Source: a virus
IMG/VR virus record: IMGVR_UViG_3300001783_000016
Span: 1 to 26,474 of that record
DNA length: 26,474 bases
Strand: one strand, 5' to 3'
The notes below the pieces were generated by a model. The model had not been told where the DNA came from, made no database searches, and worked only from the letters and a program-made list of their open reading frames with translations. The translations under genes were made by a program, and so were the position numbers. Shown here one piece after another: positions 26,300 through 26,474 of this stretch (within the stretch, counting starts at the first letter, position 1; the number at the start of each line of letters is the position of its first letter).

Positions 26300-26474
26300 T
26301 GGCTAAACAATACAAATTAGATGATGGCTCAATAACCTCAGCATTAGAGGTGGCGGCCAAGGTTGGCGTTTCAGTAAATAACGCACGCACGCGCTTGTCA
26401 CTGCACACAGACCCATTGAAAGTGTTTAAGCCTAAACAAAGCTATAATAAAAGCAATGCTGAAAGTTACAAGAT
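26299..26474 (+). CDS. Start of small HTH protein (continues at base 1)
   Basis: The ATG at 26299 shares bases with the stop of the gpZ-like gene. The product starts MAKQYKLDDGSITSALEVAA and VSVNNARTRLSLHTDPLKVF, a short helix-turn-helix with a following basic tail (KPKQSYNKSN). It runs off the window two bases into a codon and joins in frame to 1-70, giving about 81 aa. Small HTH proteins of this type occur just before the terminase operon in many phages; the role may be late-gene regulation. Confidence 0.65.
   Translation, partial: MAKQYKLDDGSITSALEVAAKVGVSVNNARTRLSLHTDPLKVFKPKQSYNKSNAESYK

Overview
The window reads as the complete genome of a temperate, lambda-like siphophage of a gammaproteobacterium, in its excised (circular or circularly permuted) form. 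By eye it is AT-leaning (about 40% GC). Two observations argue for circularity. First, the reading frame of the small HTH gene that runs off the right end (26299 onward) continues in phase at base 1 and stops at 70. Second, the late end of the genome (lysis genes, stop at 18964) is joined directly to the integrase end (19373) across one attachment region, as in attP; an integrated prophage would have its two att sites at opposite ends. The host type is inferred only from the att region, which contains the 3' half of a tRNA-Ala(GGC) followed by a complete tRNA-Glu(TTC). That tandem is familiar in gammaproteobacteria; the genus cannot be named from this sequence.

Layout, + strand unless stated. 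1-4000: end of the HTH gene, a ParB-domain/beta-class DNA methyltransferase fusion, a DUF7220-like membrane protein, and small and large terminase. 3974-4328 (-): a two-gene accessory cassette with its own promoter, inserted into the late operon. 4510-9238: Ig-like/gpW-like connector, portal, a prohead protease-major capsid fusion with an internal start, head-tail attachment protein and tail terminator. 9254-15262: tail tube, tail chaperones G and G-T made by -1 frameshifting, tape measure, baseplate/tip proteins and the J-like hub. 15278-17545: a repetitive tail fibre with a histidine-rich tip, broken into two readable parts by two small indels that together preserve the frame. 17549-18964: Cys-rich protein, fibre-assembly-like protein and a lysis-type cassette (XhlA-like protein, candidate unimolecular spanin, small Met/Cys-rich membrane protein). 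18965-19372: attP with paired arm-type repeats on both sides.

19373-22375: integrase (+), then leftward genes (excisionase-like, SSB-like, an unknown 74-aa protein), with a C4-like structured RNA on the opposite (+) strand, a bidirectional terminator, a membrane protein and a CI-type repressor. Matching operator clusters lie at 21441-21491 and 22424-22457, resembling lambda OL and OR. 22457-25155: Cro-like protein, probably translated from a leaderless mRNA; a Cys-rich 59-aa protein; a replication initiator whose linker DNA carries five 17-bp iterons (probable origin); a P-like helicase loader; a C5-cytosine methyltransferase; and a small protein. 25148-26474: small membrane and HTH proteins, a gpZ-like tail protein, and the start of the wrapped HTH gene.

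The genes fit a lambda-type life cycle: repressor and Cro at a shared operator switch, O/P-like replication from an origin inside the initiator gene, two DNA methyltransferases with no visible partner nuclease, lambda-type head and tail assembly, and integration into a tRNA gene. No recognisable endolysin was found.
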